Part shown: piece by piece, positions 33,288 to 44,669 of the stretch
Position numbering within the stretch: position 1 is the stretch's first letter
Layout of the letters: each line of letters opens with the position of its first letter
Assembly (NCBI GenBank): GCA_914767885.1
Contig: CAJZBQ010000027.1
Coordinates: forward strand, 558,001-622,000
Length of the DNA stretch: 64,000 nucleotides
Reading direction: 5' to 3'
From: Blepharisma stoltei
Taxonomy: Eukaryota > Ciliophora > Heterotrichea > Heterotrichida > Blepharismidae
Notes under the pieces: model-generated
Seen by the model: the letters and a program-made list of their open reading frames with translations, nothing else
What the model was told of the DNA's origin: nothing
The model's database searches: none
Made by a program: the position numbers and the translations under genes

Positions 33288-35539
33288 TTACCAGATTCCT
33301 ACACATTCATTCATTAAATTGCTATAGAGAAGCTCCTGCCAGCCCGCTAATTGCTTTCACGTTTCATGTTTCGCATCACCCCCTTGTTTGCAACTGCAAC
33401 TCCCGGTATCGCTCTAGGAGAATGCCTGATTGGTTAAGTGAATGCCATCTGACCATGCTGGCTATCCCTTTCCAGCTTCCAAATCCATCCTCCTTCGGAG
33501 TAAAACCTTGCCCAGGATGTGAACCTGTGGTAACTAGCCCTCAATCATGCCAAGTAAAACACAGCTGGACACTCACTGAATGTTGCACTCCCTTACCCTT
33601 CCACAAGGTCCCCAAACTCTCTTCTCGTTTCAAATTTTAAGTACCATATTCCTACACATATTTGTTGATAAATATCATACCATCTCGTACGCCAGTTATC
33701 ACATGCTCTTTCTATTAAAGAAAGCATCAAATGCTTGCATTGGTGTTTGCTCATTTCTGGTGCAAATCTGGCGTTTAACGCTTCTATTAGAGCTTCCCCA
33801 TCTTCAAAGCATTGAAGTTTCGACGTCTGCATACAAATTTCTACGAATCTCACAATCTTATACCTATGCTCTCGCAGAGCTAAGAAGCCTTGAATTATAA
33901 GTTTTTTGAATTCTAAGAAAAGCCACGAACTTTGGCCTCCCATGACTTCTAAGTACTCAGCAGTTAGCTTAAATGGGGCTGACTCAAAATTGACAGATCC
34001 TGGCGTCCTTGAAAGCATATAGCCAAAATCTATGTCTATTATATGCCCTTCACTATCTATCAAGATATTTCCGTTGTTTCTGTCTTTGACTTGGAATAAG
34101 TAGCAGAATAATGAATAGCCAGCTAAGCTCTCTATAAAGTTTTTAGTAGCTTTTGCAAAGCGGTCTGAGTTTTCTGGTCCAAAAGTGTCGATAAAGTATG
34201 TTCTAAGACTAACAAAGCTATCGTCAAACTTTTTCAGCCTGTCTATTGAAATTGCGTTATCAATGGTTTCAATAATTCCTCCGTTTTGGCTGACAGGAAT
34301 TACTAGAAAATCTCTTACCCATAGCTTCAGCTTACTTTGAGAGAAAATTGTTTTGAACATAAACACAAGCTGAGAAGCAAATTGCTCTTGTCTGATGTCG
34401 TCATTAGCTTTGATAATTAAAGAAATTAGCTTCACTTCTGGCTCTGATTGCTGAACGTGCTCTTCGATTTCTTTCAGTGAGGTTTCTCCAAATAGTCCTC
34501 TTGGCTTTTTTCTTAAATAAAATAAAGATTTTTGCTTCTCTTTGCTATTCTTGAAGCACGAAATACAAGTTTTAGGCTGTGTAGCAGATTTGTTGTCAAT
34601 AAGAGACACTTCTTCTTCATCAACTCCACTATCTTCTAGTAGATCTGGGTCAATTTCTGTAAGATTTAATCGATTCAAACTTCTATTTATCAGCTTTTGC
34701 TCTATAATTTCATGGTCTTCATTGCAGTTAAATCTTCAATTAGCTTCATTTTCAATCGTTCCGATAGTTATTTGAAAAGGTACCCTTTCTTTAGTGCTAA
34801 GCGGAAATGAATACTCCCTATAAATTTTGTATAAATATCTTCTTTCTTGTCCCTTAAAAGGCAGACTTATGAATTTCGAAGGTAAAAATTCTTCATCAAT
34901 TTCGAGGAGCATCTTATCCAAGGCAATTTTTCTCATGTCTTTTGGGACAGAAATGAGTTTTTGTGAGGCATCCACCAATTTTTGAACAAAATCAATTGTT
35001 TTAAAGAAGTTTCTGCTTTCTAAGTTCCCTGTTCCACCAGTGTCTTCACTGGAGAGATGTTTGAACGCTGCAGAAGAGGCTGTTGAAACTTTGTTTGCTA
35101 TGGCAATAATTCGTGAACTAGATCTCAAACGAGGGTTAATTTGATTCATGAACTGCCAGTAAACTGCATGGGCAAAAGAAGTGCTCTGCTTGCATTTTGC
35201 CAGTAAAAACTCATTTAGTAATCTTCTTGAGAAATCTGATATAGAAAACGAAATATAGCTGCATATTTGTGGTAGGTATTGCTCGATGAGACTGTGGTTT
35301 ATCATATAAACCATGTGCAAATCTTCTATAACGTCTTCATCCTCGTATATTAGCATCACCTGAGATAGAATTAACTCATGTGTGGCTAGCTTTTCTTTAT
35401 TGGAATTTGTTGTGTCTAAATATTTAGCATTTATTATGTGAACTAATGCACGTCATCGATCTTTGAGTCTTGAAGTAATTGGCCTTTTAGCAGCTTTATA
35501 GCAAGGACAAATGCTAATTAAATCCAATTTGCCAGCCAT
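33288..35539 (-). CDS. Phosphatidylinositol 4-kinase beta (PIK1)-like
   Basis: 632 aa after removal of the retroposon-like insert (353 bp with one repeat copy); 2252-353 nt = 633 codons. The start is MAGKLDLISICPCYKAAKR (35537-35539). Residues 60-160 resemble the PIK helical/LKU region (LHMVYMINHSLIEQYLP). The catalytic domain fills the C-terminal half: LIIKANDDIRQEQFASQL, VKDRNNGNILID (catalytic loop near 486) and IDIDFGYML (DFG near 501), ending YDIYQQICVGIW. Short of yeast Pik1 and human PI4KB because the N-terminal extension is missing. TGA is Trp at two places (KDR-W-RALV and the codon before RFNCNED). The enzyme makes PI4P at Golgi-type membranes. Confidence 0.9.
33307..33647 (-). mobile_element. 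SINE-like element in the last codons of PI4K
   Basis: Flanked by 12-bp direct repeats ATTCCTACACAT (33295-33306, 33648-33659). GC-rich body; on the minus strand it starts ATGGTACTTAAAATTTG and ends in a short AATGAATG tail. Excision gives TAT-CAA-CAA-ATA-TGT-GTA-GGA-ATC-TGG-TAA, the normal PI4K end. Without it the frame runs into the element. Confidence 0.8.
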
Positions 35540-35992
35540 TTTTATGTTGGTTTAAAAAAATTATCATTGTTCAACTGTGACTTCGATTGTGATTCATGCT
35601 ATATGCAAATTCTATAACTGTAACTAGTTTTCATTATGTATTATAATTTTACTATCTCTTCATTTCTTTAATTGAAAGAATGAAAAATTAATTAAGCAGT
35701 TTTTTATTCTTATCACATTTATTTTTGGTTTTAAACAGCCTTAAACTTGCGAAAGGACTATATCTATACTTATATTTCTTCTCATATAAATATTTCTTTA
35801 CTTCTTGCCTTATCAGATAACTTAGAGAAAATTCATATTTCATGTAACGGGCACAAATTAATAAAATTCAGAATATCAATGCTAATAAACTCTAAATCAA
35901 TAAAATTCATCTATTCTTTAAATTAAAGTATAGATTAAGCCAATTCTCACTTTTCTTTCTTTTCATAATGCGCAACGAAATAAATTAATAAA
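35540..35992. other. Intergenic, AT-rich (divergent genes)
   Basis: Shared upstream region of the PI4K-like and four-TM genes. No element ends or open frames of note. Confidence 0.4.
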
Positions 35993-36826
35993 ATGTCTCG
36001 AAACGACAGCTGTTTTAGCAAGAATCATTGGTGAGTTTTGATTATTATACTACTCTTTTCAATCATCTCACTCGAGCTTCTATCTATTCTTTCAGAAAAC
36101 TGATTCTTCCGGTCTATGAAGTCTTATGAGTGGCACGGAGGACTATTGTACCCAAATTCAAACTTTGGAAATTATTCAACAAGTCAAAGCTATCTAGATA
36201 TATGAAATGACTGTGACAAAAGTGGAGCATCAAGCCCTCTCAGCAGTGATGAATGCTCAATGTTCAAGTCTTTGTACATTGGAGGCATTATATACGTTAC
36301 ACTTGAAAGCTTGTCTATAATGCTAGCACTAGTTACTACAATATTTTTGATCATTGATATTTTCCATAATATAAAGCGGTTATGAATTTCGATACCGCTA
36401 TTTTGGATCATGTTCGCTACTCACTTAATAGGATTCTGAATATGGTCTGGGTATAGCTCACTTTTTTACTCATCAGATTGCGAAGATAACGACTGGAAGG
36501 CTAATGATATTTCATCAAATGTATGTGCTGAAGAAGGAGCGATAGCTTCTTTGGTGTGTGTATTGTGAATTCCTTTAGTCGGGTCAATACAACTTATTGC
36601 TTATTATAGCTTGAAGTTAAAAGTGAGGTTCAGAGAAAGAACTACAGCAATTTTGGATAATATTAAAGTTGATAAAGAGAATAGAATAGAGTCTCAAAAT
36701 AACGATGAACATTGTATGAACAAGAGCTTTGGTATTGGAGCAAATACTGGAAAAGATGATATTGATCTAAATGAATTATTCCCTATTCAAGAAGAGAGGA
36801 CAGATAATATAGCGAAAGTAAATTAA
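35993..36826 (+). CDS. Four-TM membrane protein, claudin/PMP22-like topology
   Basis: 277 aa; visible only when six TGA codons are read as Trp (834 nt = 278 codons with TAA). TM1 lies near residues 15-35 (VLIIILLFSIISLELLSIL). A long Cys-containing extracellular loop follows (SENWFFRSMKSYEWHGGL... DCDKSGASSPLSSDEC). TM2 is near 95-120, TM3 near 128-150 (WISIPLFWIMFATHLIGFW), then a loop with two Cys and TM4 near 185-205 (IASLVCVLWIPLVGSIQL). The cytosolic tail is charged. This is the 4-TM layout of claudin/EMP/PMP22-type proteins, but I cannot assign a family. Confidence 0.75.
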
Positions 36827-37653
36827 TGGTTACCTCCGTGCTAATAATAATTTTTTATCTGGATTCAATTCCTAAGTATTTCAGTTGCTCTTGCTTTTAA
36901 TTAATATTTCTCTTTCTTATTTTTTATAATTCCTCTTAATTTTAGATGCGAAATAAGTTGCTTTCTCTATTTAGCTATTAAAATGATACAGAATTTTGCT
37001 CAGCCAATCTAAAACCTCCTAAGAACTTAATCCATCACAAGCTTCCAAAAAGTTGACATTTATGGACATTTTTGGATAATAAAATATAATTTTTGGCAGC
37101 TTTTAAAAAAATCATTTTCAATTTTCTTTGCTAAAGCATAATTAAATGCTAATTATAATTTGTTTAAGCTATTTTTGCATAAATTTATAATACTTAAATG
37201 ATTAAGAATCTTTATAATCGATTAAAAATTTGCAATTTATGAAACCGTTTGATCTGAAGCAAGATGGTTTATGAAAACTTTTCAATCAATGAATCGAACA
37301 AAATTCATGAAGCCTATTGATCTGAATTAAGATATTTTATGGAATTTTTTTAATTATGATTTAAACCAAATTCATAAATATTAATCTATGAATTTTTTAA
37401 AGCGTTTTAATTATATATCCACTCTTCAACTTAGACTATTATAAGCATTATCAAAATTATTTTAAATTAGTATTCTTTCAGATTCGAATATTCAATAGGC
37501 ACTTTATTCAAATCTGGCAGGAAATGTACTTATTCAGTGATTTTGAGGAAACTAGATTTTGATTTTTCCATTTCCTTAAATAAAGCATAGTTTAAATGCA
37601 AATCTTATAAATAAATTTTATGGAATGAAACCCATAATAATTTTATTTAGATA
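36827..37653. other. Intergenic, AT-rich, with a short tandem repeat
   Basis: No gene seen. Contains the repeat at 37235-37400. TTACCTCCGTGCTAATAATAA near 36831 hints at a decayed MITE end but has no clear partner. Confidence 0.4.
37235..37400. repeat. About 67-bp tandem repeat, 2.5 copies
   Basis: Units begin ATTTATGAAACCGTTTGATC (37235), ATTCATGAAGCCTATTGATC (37302) and ATTCATAAATATTAATC (37370). Degenerate and AT-rich. Confidence 0.6.
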
Positions 37654-38742
37654 ATGTCTCTGATAAGATTCATAGCCCGAGGATTTGCATACAAACCCAT
37701 TCAAAAGCCAATATTTGTAAACGGTAAGTGCAAGCTCTACGAAAGTATTGAAGGAAATGGACCTCATTATGCCACATCTATATGAGCAGCATTAACAGCT
37801 TACGTCACAAGAAGTGTGATACTTAACCATTCTTCATTTGGCTGGAGAATTATTAAAATGGCGTGATCTGACGTGGACTCCTGACAACCCGTGAGTTGAT
37901 CCGGGCCAGGAAAGGCGAGCCACATGGCGATAGTTTCTCCGGGGTGGGGTTTTGGTCTAAGGGATAACCTTAGATCTTTTTTCCTTACCTGCAGAAGTCC
38001 CTACCGGCGCAAAGTCCCGATGCTACTCCATGGGGAGAAATCTTGAACCTTTAATAAGGTTCTGACAGGCCATGGAGTAGGCAAAAGACGATTCAACCGT
38101 ACTCTGAGCCCTGTCAGAGGTTAAGGTAGTCTTTGGCTGAACTTTGGGACTAAGAAAGGCTCGGCCGAACGGTAGGGTTTTCTCCCCGACAGACCTCTGA
38201 TGTCACCATTTTTTGGGGACATCAGTGGGGAAAAAGGTGGTGTGAGGATAGCGCTTAGCGCCAACGCGAAGCTATCCGTTGGACGGAGAGGGGCTGAAAT
38301 AAAACCCCGACGACCCGCTATAATTTTAATCTAATCTAATCTAATCAAATCATTTGGCTGGCTTCACTTGATTGGAGATATGATAGCTATCAGTTTAGGT
38401 TCATTCGAAGTCTTTAGGAGAACTACGTATACAAGACATACGGTCAAAGAGCTGTCTCTTCTAGAAAATGGTAAAGATCTTGAAGTAATAACACAGGGAG
38501 CATTTTTTGTGAGTCAGAAAAAGATTGTGAGCATTAAAAGCATAATTGATCCTGAATTTGATAAAATGAACCAGTTTTGGATTAAAACTTTTGAGGCTTG
38601 AATCATGATCACTAAAAATAAGGAAAAGTTTATGATCTATCCTACAGGGAACATTATTCATAAGGAGATTCTTTCGCAGGTTATTATTGCCAATGAAATT
38701 ATCGTGAGTGGGCATGATGATAGTAAAATAATTGATGTTTAG
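37654..38742 (+). CDS. Small probable mitochondrial membrane protein
   Basis: 190 aa after removing 37846-38361; 1089-516 nt = 191 codons. The N-terminus MSLIRFIARGFAYKP is a good mitochondrial presequence. Two moderately hydrophobic helices follow (YATSIWAALTAYVTRSVIL and GWLHLIGDMIAISLG), then a beta-rich tail (VKELSLLENGKDLEVITQGAFF). This resembles the TMEM70/TMEM186/TMEM223 architecture, but the match is by layout only. TGA is Trp in TSI-W-AAL and FEA-W-IMI. Stop is TAG. Confidence 0.6.
37846..38349 (+). mobile_element. SINE-like element, family A, in exon
   Basis: Starts AGAATTATTAAAATGGCGTG; GC-rich body. 3' region GGGGCTGAAATAAAACCCCG, then CTATAATTTTAATC and a (TAATC)n tail. Flanked by 12-bp direct repeats TCATTTGGCTGG (37834-37845, 38350-38361), which contain no TA. 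Removing element plus one repeat gives TCA-TTT-GGC-TGG-CTT-CAC (SSFGWLHLIG). The element at 46492 is the same family, aligned along its whole length. Confidence 0.85.
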
Positions 38743-38773
38743 ATTTTAAATTAGTTTATCGTAATTATTTTCC

Positions 38774-39151
38774 TAAACTCCCCCCTCCGTGAGTGAACAA
38801 AACCATTAGAATAATCGCTATTTTTTGCCTAAAAACCCACCCTCCGTGAGTGAACAAATATTTTTTTAATAGAAAAATTTTTTTATGGAAAAAAATTTTG
38901 ATATATAAGTGATAATTAGTATAATGAAATCTAGAGCTAATTCTGTTTAATTTTTAAACAAATTGCTTTTTAAAACATAAATTTTATAAATTAAATTAAT
39001 ATTTGCTTTCAATTTTTGCGAATTAGGATTTTTTTAAATTTCGAAAAAAAATATTTTCTATAAAATTTATATATAAATATTTTTAAAAAAATAATTAACC
39101 CCCCTCCGTAGGTGAACAAAATTTTTTGTTCACTCACGGAGGAGGGGGGAG
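38774..39151 (-). mobile_element. Intact CTCCGTGAGTGAAC-family MITE, intergenic
   Basis: 378 bp between TA 38774-38775 and TA 39152-39153, inverted relative to the copy at 28144. Two direct end motifs lie at the left (about 75 bp apart) and the hairpin end at the right (CCCCTCCGTAGGTGAAC...GTTCACTCACGGAGG). It lies between the 37654 and 39263 genes. Confidence 0.85.
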
Positions 39152-39262
39152 TAAGCTATTAAAATAATGAAATGATGAAAGTATTTCTAATTAGATACTT
39201 TTGCATCATCTTTATAATGATAGATTTATTATTCATTTGCAAATTAATAAGAGTGTTGAATT

Positions 39263-41464
39263 ATGGAGAGAAGTGTAAGAAGAAGAGTCAATTTTCTCCT
39301 TCTTCTGGTAATTATTATGATATTTACAGTGCTGCTATGAAGCTTTATTTTACACTATAAAAGTGCCCCACAAGAAATTACAGTACGCGTTATCGAATAT
39401 CATAGAGATATGGATGCAGCCACTATAGAAATCAAAAGGAAATTGCCATCTCCACCGCTACAAAACTCAATAGAGCTGTTAAGCACTAATAATTCATTTT
39501 CCAATTCTTTTTCAAGCTATCCGCTTCTCCAATTCCCTGATCTTTCAGATACTAAAAATGCTACCTGCGTTCCGAACAATTTTGGGTTTTCAGATGAGGA
39601 TGCAAAAGTCTTATTTGACCAAAACAGGCGTTTTGTGGATTGCCTATTTAGATTAACAGAAGATCTCCATATAATTGACAATAAATTAACTATTGACTGT
39701 GAAAAACAATATAAAGCAGAATATGTAATGGGATCTAAGCCAGAAGAAGAGCTGCTAGGAGAAGTTGATTTCAAATTTCAATGAAAGTATTATTCTGAGC
39801 CTGTAGACTTGGAAGACAGAGAATTCGCTTTTTCTAGGTGCATGAGATCTAAAAAGCAGGCAGTTCTGATTAATAAATTCAAAAAATCAGCCTCTGAGAG
39901 AGCTTTGAATAAAACGAAATCAATTTCTGAGGATCTTAAAATGACTGAAACCCCAAGACCTATGACTGTTTTATTAGTTCTTTTTGATTCACTTTCAAGA
40001 CAACATGCATATAGAAATTTACCTAAAACTATGGAATATCTAAACTCATTTGCGGATAGCTCTAGCAGCTATGCAATATATGATTTCCTTATAAATAATG
40101 CTCATGGGCCTAACACACAACCTAATATGGTTCCGCTTTTATATGGATATGATAGGGCATCTCACGAAAAACGGCTTGAAAGTTTTTCAATACAAAATCA
40201 GGGAGACTGGTGAAAATTTAGGGAGCTTCAGTCTGAGTCGATCTGAAAATTTTATGAAAATCTCGGCTATGTAACAATGCTTGGTTATGACACAGTATGA
40301 GACTTTGTTTCATTCATAACAGGCCGGGAAATTTTAACAGACCATGTCGCTACAAATTTCTGACATGCTGCTCGAAAAATCTTTGGGTATCTTGATTTTC
40401 TTGAAAGGCAGCGCTGTCTAGGCACACATCATTCTCATTGATATTTATTAAATTATGCTTCTCAATTTATGAAAAATTATAAAGGTCACAATAGATTTGG
40501 GTACATTCATCTTTCGCCAGCTCATGAGTCAACAGGAACTGTTATTAGAACAGCTGATAGTGATTTAAAAGACTTTTTTGTGAACATTTTTGAATATTTT
40601 AAAAACCATCCAGAAGAAGATTTTGCAATTCATTTAATGTCTGATCATGGAAAACATTCGAGGGAGTGAGATAAGTACGATGAAGGATTTAGAGAAAATC
40701 AGCTCCCTTTGCATATACTAATAGCAAATAAAGATTTGATATCAAGACTGGGAGAGAAAACTGATGAAATATTAAAGCACAACACAAAAAGACTTGTAAG
40801 CAGACTTGACTGATATTTAACTTTTAAAAATCTTGCTTTGTCGCCTTATGGTAAATTATCTTCCAACTCTGAACTTTATAATTTTTGAAAATCTCAAAAT
40901 AGTCCGCCATCAGCTCTTTCCCTTTTACTTGAAAAAATAAATGATAAAAGAATATGTGAAGACGTTGATATTCCTGCTTATTTTTGTTCCTGCATTGACT
41001 ATGTAGACATTCCTTTAGAAAAAGCTAGGGCCGATCCTGAAGTAAAGCTTCTAATAGCATTAGGGTTGCAATCAATAATAAGAAAAATAGCAATTGATGT
41101 CTCAGGCCAATATTGCCATAATCCAACTCTCAAAAATTTGCTAACTGTTCAAGAAAAGCAATTAAAGCCATATGATGAAGGAGGAAACAAGAAAATAAAA
41201 GCAAGTTTATCAATCAATGAAAGCATAAGTGCTGTTTTTGAATTCATAGGATACGTAGTAAGTGATGATGAAAGTTTCAAATTTTTTAAAAGTAATGAAG
41301 ATGGTTTGCATCCGATAGGAAATTATACACTTGTGTCTGATATCGAAAGAACTCCTATGCAGCTACAAATTCAAAGCGTTACAAGATTAGATATCGATGA
41401 AAAATGTTTATCAGTTTCAAAAGAAGTGCATGCAGATTATAACACCTGCATCTGCAAATTATAG
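39263..41464 (+). CDS. DUF229-family type II membrane protein (sulfatase-like fold)
   Basis: 733 aa; the frame contains about ten TGA-Trp codons (734 codons exactly). The N-terminus MERSVRRRVNFLLLLVIIMIF is a signal anchor (TM about residues 10-30). The lumenal part has the DUF229 hallmarks: a Cys-rich leader (NATCVPNNFG, RFVDCLF, KLTIDC), VLLVLFDSLSRQHAYRNLP (metal-binding Asp/Ser near the alkaline-phosphatase nucleophile), the HGPNTQPNMVPLLYG region, LERQRCLGTHHSHW and HLMSDHGKHSREW (metal-binding D-H). The C-terminus has CxC motifs. DUF229 members are related to alkaline phosphatase/sulfatase enzymes; substrate unknown. An earlier ATG at 39172 is in another frame. Confidence 0.88.
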
Positions 41465-41595
41465 CAATTTTTAAATAAGATATAAGGTTACTATAACTGT
41501 TTTCCAATTCAATATTATAAGAAGCTAGGTAATTCACACTGAAACTTAATAAAATAAATATTCTCCAAAATATATCAGATCCTAATTACTAATAA

Positions 41596-42131
41596 TATAC
41601 ATTAAAATGGCGACACTTTCAGCCTACCCTCTTGGTGCAGCAGCCCAGGCCAGATGGCTACGGCGAACTGGGACAGACTCAGATTTGAGAATCAAGTGCA
41701 GGCTCAAGAGATGTGTATCCAGGTAGGTTTTTGATGCTTTTCTGTGGTTGGAAATTGAGGTGCCCAGCAATGTCTTTTGTATCCGAGGACCCATGGGCAT
41801 TCCTCTACCGAGAAACTGGGGGTTTCGACCCAAACACAAAGAGTAGTCTTTTTCCTGTAGCTGTCGAAGGCACTTCGGCACCCGACAGATTCCATGAGTT
41901 GATCCATGGAATCAAGCTACTCCAATTGCTCGTATCATGGCCACAGAAATCCATAAGCACTCAAGACTGAAAAGGCAAGGAGGAGACAGAAGGTATCGAA
42001 ATGGCATCCACCTTCGAGTGAATGACTCTCTGGGTTGGAGTCGAAAACGGTGGAACCTCCCGTACGGGAATTTTTTAGTACTGCGTCACCAATATTGCTA
42101 ATGCCTGACTGTTAATAATCCTAATCCTAAT
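41596..42131 (+). mobile_element. SINE-like element, intergenic
   Basis: Starts TATACATTAAAATGGCGACA and ends in a (TCCTAA)n tail. Flanked by CCTAATTACTAATAA (41581-41595) and CCTAATTATTAATAA (42132-42146), a 15-bp duplication with one difference. GC-rich and non-coding. It ends about 11 bp before the start codon of the LITAF gene, so it may contribute or disrupt that promoter in the germline copy. No other gene lies in 41465-42157. Confidence 0.75.
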
Positions 42132-42157
42132 CCTAATTATTAATAAATATAAATTTC

Positions 42158-43252
42158 ATGTTATCTCAAACTCCACAGCCACGTCGAAGAATAGGCTACT
42201 CAAACAAAATTGATCTTAACAGTCCTAGAGCTCTTTCTCCAGCAAGCCCCACTTTTCGGTCACGTTCTCCAAACACCCTTCGTGTAGAAGATATAGTCCC
42301 AACTTTTTCTGGCTCTCCAGTCATGCCAACCAAAAAAGGGAAAACAGCTGATCTTCCCTTTGAAATAAGAGGGAGCGATTTCGCGAATATCAGCACAATG
42401 CGCAGCTCTGCAGGTTCTCCATTAATAGGCAGAGCTTCTGCAGACACTACAGCTTCAAATTCTGTAAACGTCAGCTTTTCTAAGTTTGGCTCCAAGATCC
42501 AAAAAAAGCTGCTAGAGCTTAGAGAGGAATTTGAAGGGTTAACGTCACAAGAACCTAACTCTCATCCTTTAAATTGGAACAAAACTTGTTTTTCAAAATC
42601 TTAATGAGAACAATAATTTTATGAATTAGTTCTGGCCTAATTTAATGAAAGTGCAAGTGAAATACTATTTAAACAGTTTTAATTGAATCAATTTCAATTA
42701 TTTCTTGATAAAAATATTAAATCCGTAATGCGCTCAATTTATATTTAGAGAAAAAATTTAAATATAGTGACTTACACTATGTAGCACGGGGCTTTTTGGC
42801 TGGAACTTGAGCCAAAAAAAGCCCCGTGCTACATAGTGTATTTCACAATATAATTTTTTTTTAAAAAAATATAACCCCTCTTTAAATTGGAACAGGATTT
42901 TTGTTCCAATTTAAAGGGAGAGAGTAAGGAGTCTAAACTGGAGGTCAGAATCCCAGCAGCATTTAAATTAGATGATTCGAAAGGAGTCAAAATGGCCATA
43001 CCTATTGAAGAAAGTTCTAAAGACCCATATGAATTAAACCTTACATCAAGCATCCCACAGTTAAGATATTGTGCGTTTTGCAGAGCAGAGGTTGTGAGTG
43101 AAATCGAGTATGTGAATGACTCGAAAACTTTCTGGTCTGCCATTGGGATATTTGCACTTGGAGGAGTATTCGGGTGTTTTATGATTCCTTATATGATGAA
43201 CTCTTGTAAAGGGAGGAAACTCAGATGCAGAAAATGTAAAAGGTATTTTTAG
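42158..43252 (+). CDS. LITAF-domain membrane protein (one IES)
   Basis: 241 aa after removing 42556-42924; 1095-369 nt = 242 codons. Residues 1-100 are Ser/Pro-rich (RALSPASPTFRSRSP). Residues about 175-241 form a LITAF-type zinc ribbon: RYCAFCRAEV, a membrane-dipping hydrophobic helix (WSAIGIFALGGVFGCFMIPY), then NSCKGRKLRCRKCKRYF. Family members sit on the cytosolic face of late endosomes and bind ESCRT factors. The join reads SQEP-K-ESKLEVRIP. Confidence 0.85.
42556..42924. mobile_element. MITE-2-type IES (TTTAAATTGGAAC ends) in LITAF gene
   Basis: 369 bp between TA 42556-42557 and TA 42925-42926. Ends: TAACTCTCATCCTTTAAATT and (complement) TACTCTCTCCCTTTAAATTG, followed by GGAACAAAA. A second inner copy of the motif (CCTCTTTAAATTGGAACAGG) forms a hairpin with the right end. 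The same ends occur at 53346-53482 and 55268-55753. Contains the hairpin element 42773-42840. Confidence 0.85.
42773..42840. mobile_element. 68-bp perfect hairpin nested in the IES
   Basis: TACACTATGTAGCACGGGGC...TTGGCT and its near-exact complement, with an 8-nt loop, bounded by TA. The arms are about 30 bp with a 2-nt length difference. GC-richer than the surrounding IES, so probably a nested miniature element or foldback. Confidence 0.7.
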
Positions 43253-43390
43253 AGTAATTAATTCAATTAATTAAATTATTTTTAAATGTTTTTGTTGATT
43301 TCTTGAATACCTTATTTGAAAACTAATATCATAATTATTTGTTTTTAAGAATATAAAATAATTTAAATGCTCGAATAATAATTTAAAGAT

Positions 43391-44557
43391 ATGAAGATCA
43401 GCATAAGAAAAGCTTTTGGAAACGTTTTTGTGCTGGTGGTTTTCTTTTTGATGATGACTATTTACTATACATTTGTTTTTGTCTATTGCCTTCCCAACAT
43501 CAAAGGTAAATTCCATGCAGAAAAGAAATTATCACCAATAATCCTTTATTTGTTCCATTTAGTGGTGTTTATGCTTTTTTGGAGTTTTATTCAAGCAGCC
43601 TCTTCTGATCCAGGGAAGGTTCCACCATACTGGGTATCAAATATTTAGGGTTTCTATATGGGAGATGCTGAATATAAAAGGAAGAGATATTGCTTAATGT
43701 GCCATGTTTTTAAACCTGAAAGATGTCATCATTGCTCAGTCTGTGGGATCTGCATCCTTAATATGGACCACCATTGCCGTATTTTATAAACAGCTTGAAT
43801 TAACAACTGCATAGGATTCAACAACCGAAAAATTTTTATGCTGATGCTTTTTTATTCGCTTGTAACATCATATTATGTTCTTTTATCTTTGGTTTCACAA
43901 ATTTATGACTCTCTGCTATATTTACTTGATGACAGTGTAAGGGTTTCTCTATACCCTCACTTATTGTACATCGCTATTTTCTTATTACTTTCTGCACTTG
44001 CATTTATTTTAACAAAATTCACGAAATTTCATGTGGATTTAGTGCTTAATAACTCAACTACAATTGAATGCTTGGAAAAATCAACTGTAAACTATAGTAT
44101 AAGCCCTCTAAGAAATTGGCAACAGGTTTTTGGTAAAAATCCGTGGCTCTGGCCATTCCCGATATATAGACAGTCAGGAAGGCCAATAGGAGATGGGGTG
44201 TTTTGGCCTCAAACGCAACTAACTGAAAACAATCAGCATGATATCAATGTAGAGTCAGAAGTAAACCGTGAAGGAACACATGCGAACCCACCAATCGTGC
44301 CGTCTTTAAGCGCATCTGCATCAAAAAAGCCTTTAGATGTGTCTTCGTCTTCCCAAGATGCTTCATTTGATGCGCTAAATGAAAAAAATTCAGTCCTCTA
44401 CTTAAGGCCTGATAGGGCAAGCACTCCTTACGCTTCAGAAATTGACACAGAAACAACGATGATGAGAGCAAGGGAAGAGTCTTCCTTGAACATTTCAGCC
44501 GAGCCGATTTTGAAATCTTCTGTTTTAGAAATAAACCTAAGAGAGCAAAATGAATAG
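43391..44557 (+). CDS. DHHC-type protein S-acyltransferase
   Basis: 378 aa after splicing two 15-nt introns; 1167-30 nt = 379 codons. TM1 and TM2 are at residues 10-35 and 48-70. The Cys-rich DHHC domain follows ([37 protein letters not shown]), with the catalytic Cys in DHHC. TM3 and TM4 come next. A TTxE motif ([11 protein letters not shown]) is followed by the aromatic PaCCT-like end ([13 protein letters not shown]). The tail is Ser/Thr/Glu-rich. The fully conserved motifs appear only after splicing, which confirms both introns. It attaches palmitate to membrane-proximal Cys; the MGNCC/MGNSLCC proteins in this window are the type of substrate such enzymes act on. Confidence 0.95.
43634..43648 (+). 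other. 15-nt intron
   Basis: GTATCAAATATTTAG; joins PPYW to GFYMGDAEY and removes a TAG. Confidence 0.92.
43779..43793 (+). other. 15-nt intron inside the DHHC motif region
   Basis: GTATTTTATAAACAG; splits the Pro codon right after DHHC and restores DHHC-PWINNC. Confidence 0.93.
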
Positions 44558-44669
44558 GATACTCTAAGAAAGTTTTAAATTACTATATTTCCTTCATAAA
44601 ATAAGAATGTGGTTTTTTCGCTCCAGTTTAAATGATTCATCAAGTATGGCTATATAAATTTTCTGAAAA

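Noticed and set aside
39172-39360. Frame MMKVFLIRYFCIIF...
   Set aside because: Overlaps the true DUF229 start at 39263 in another frame; ends early.
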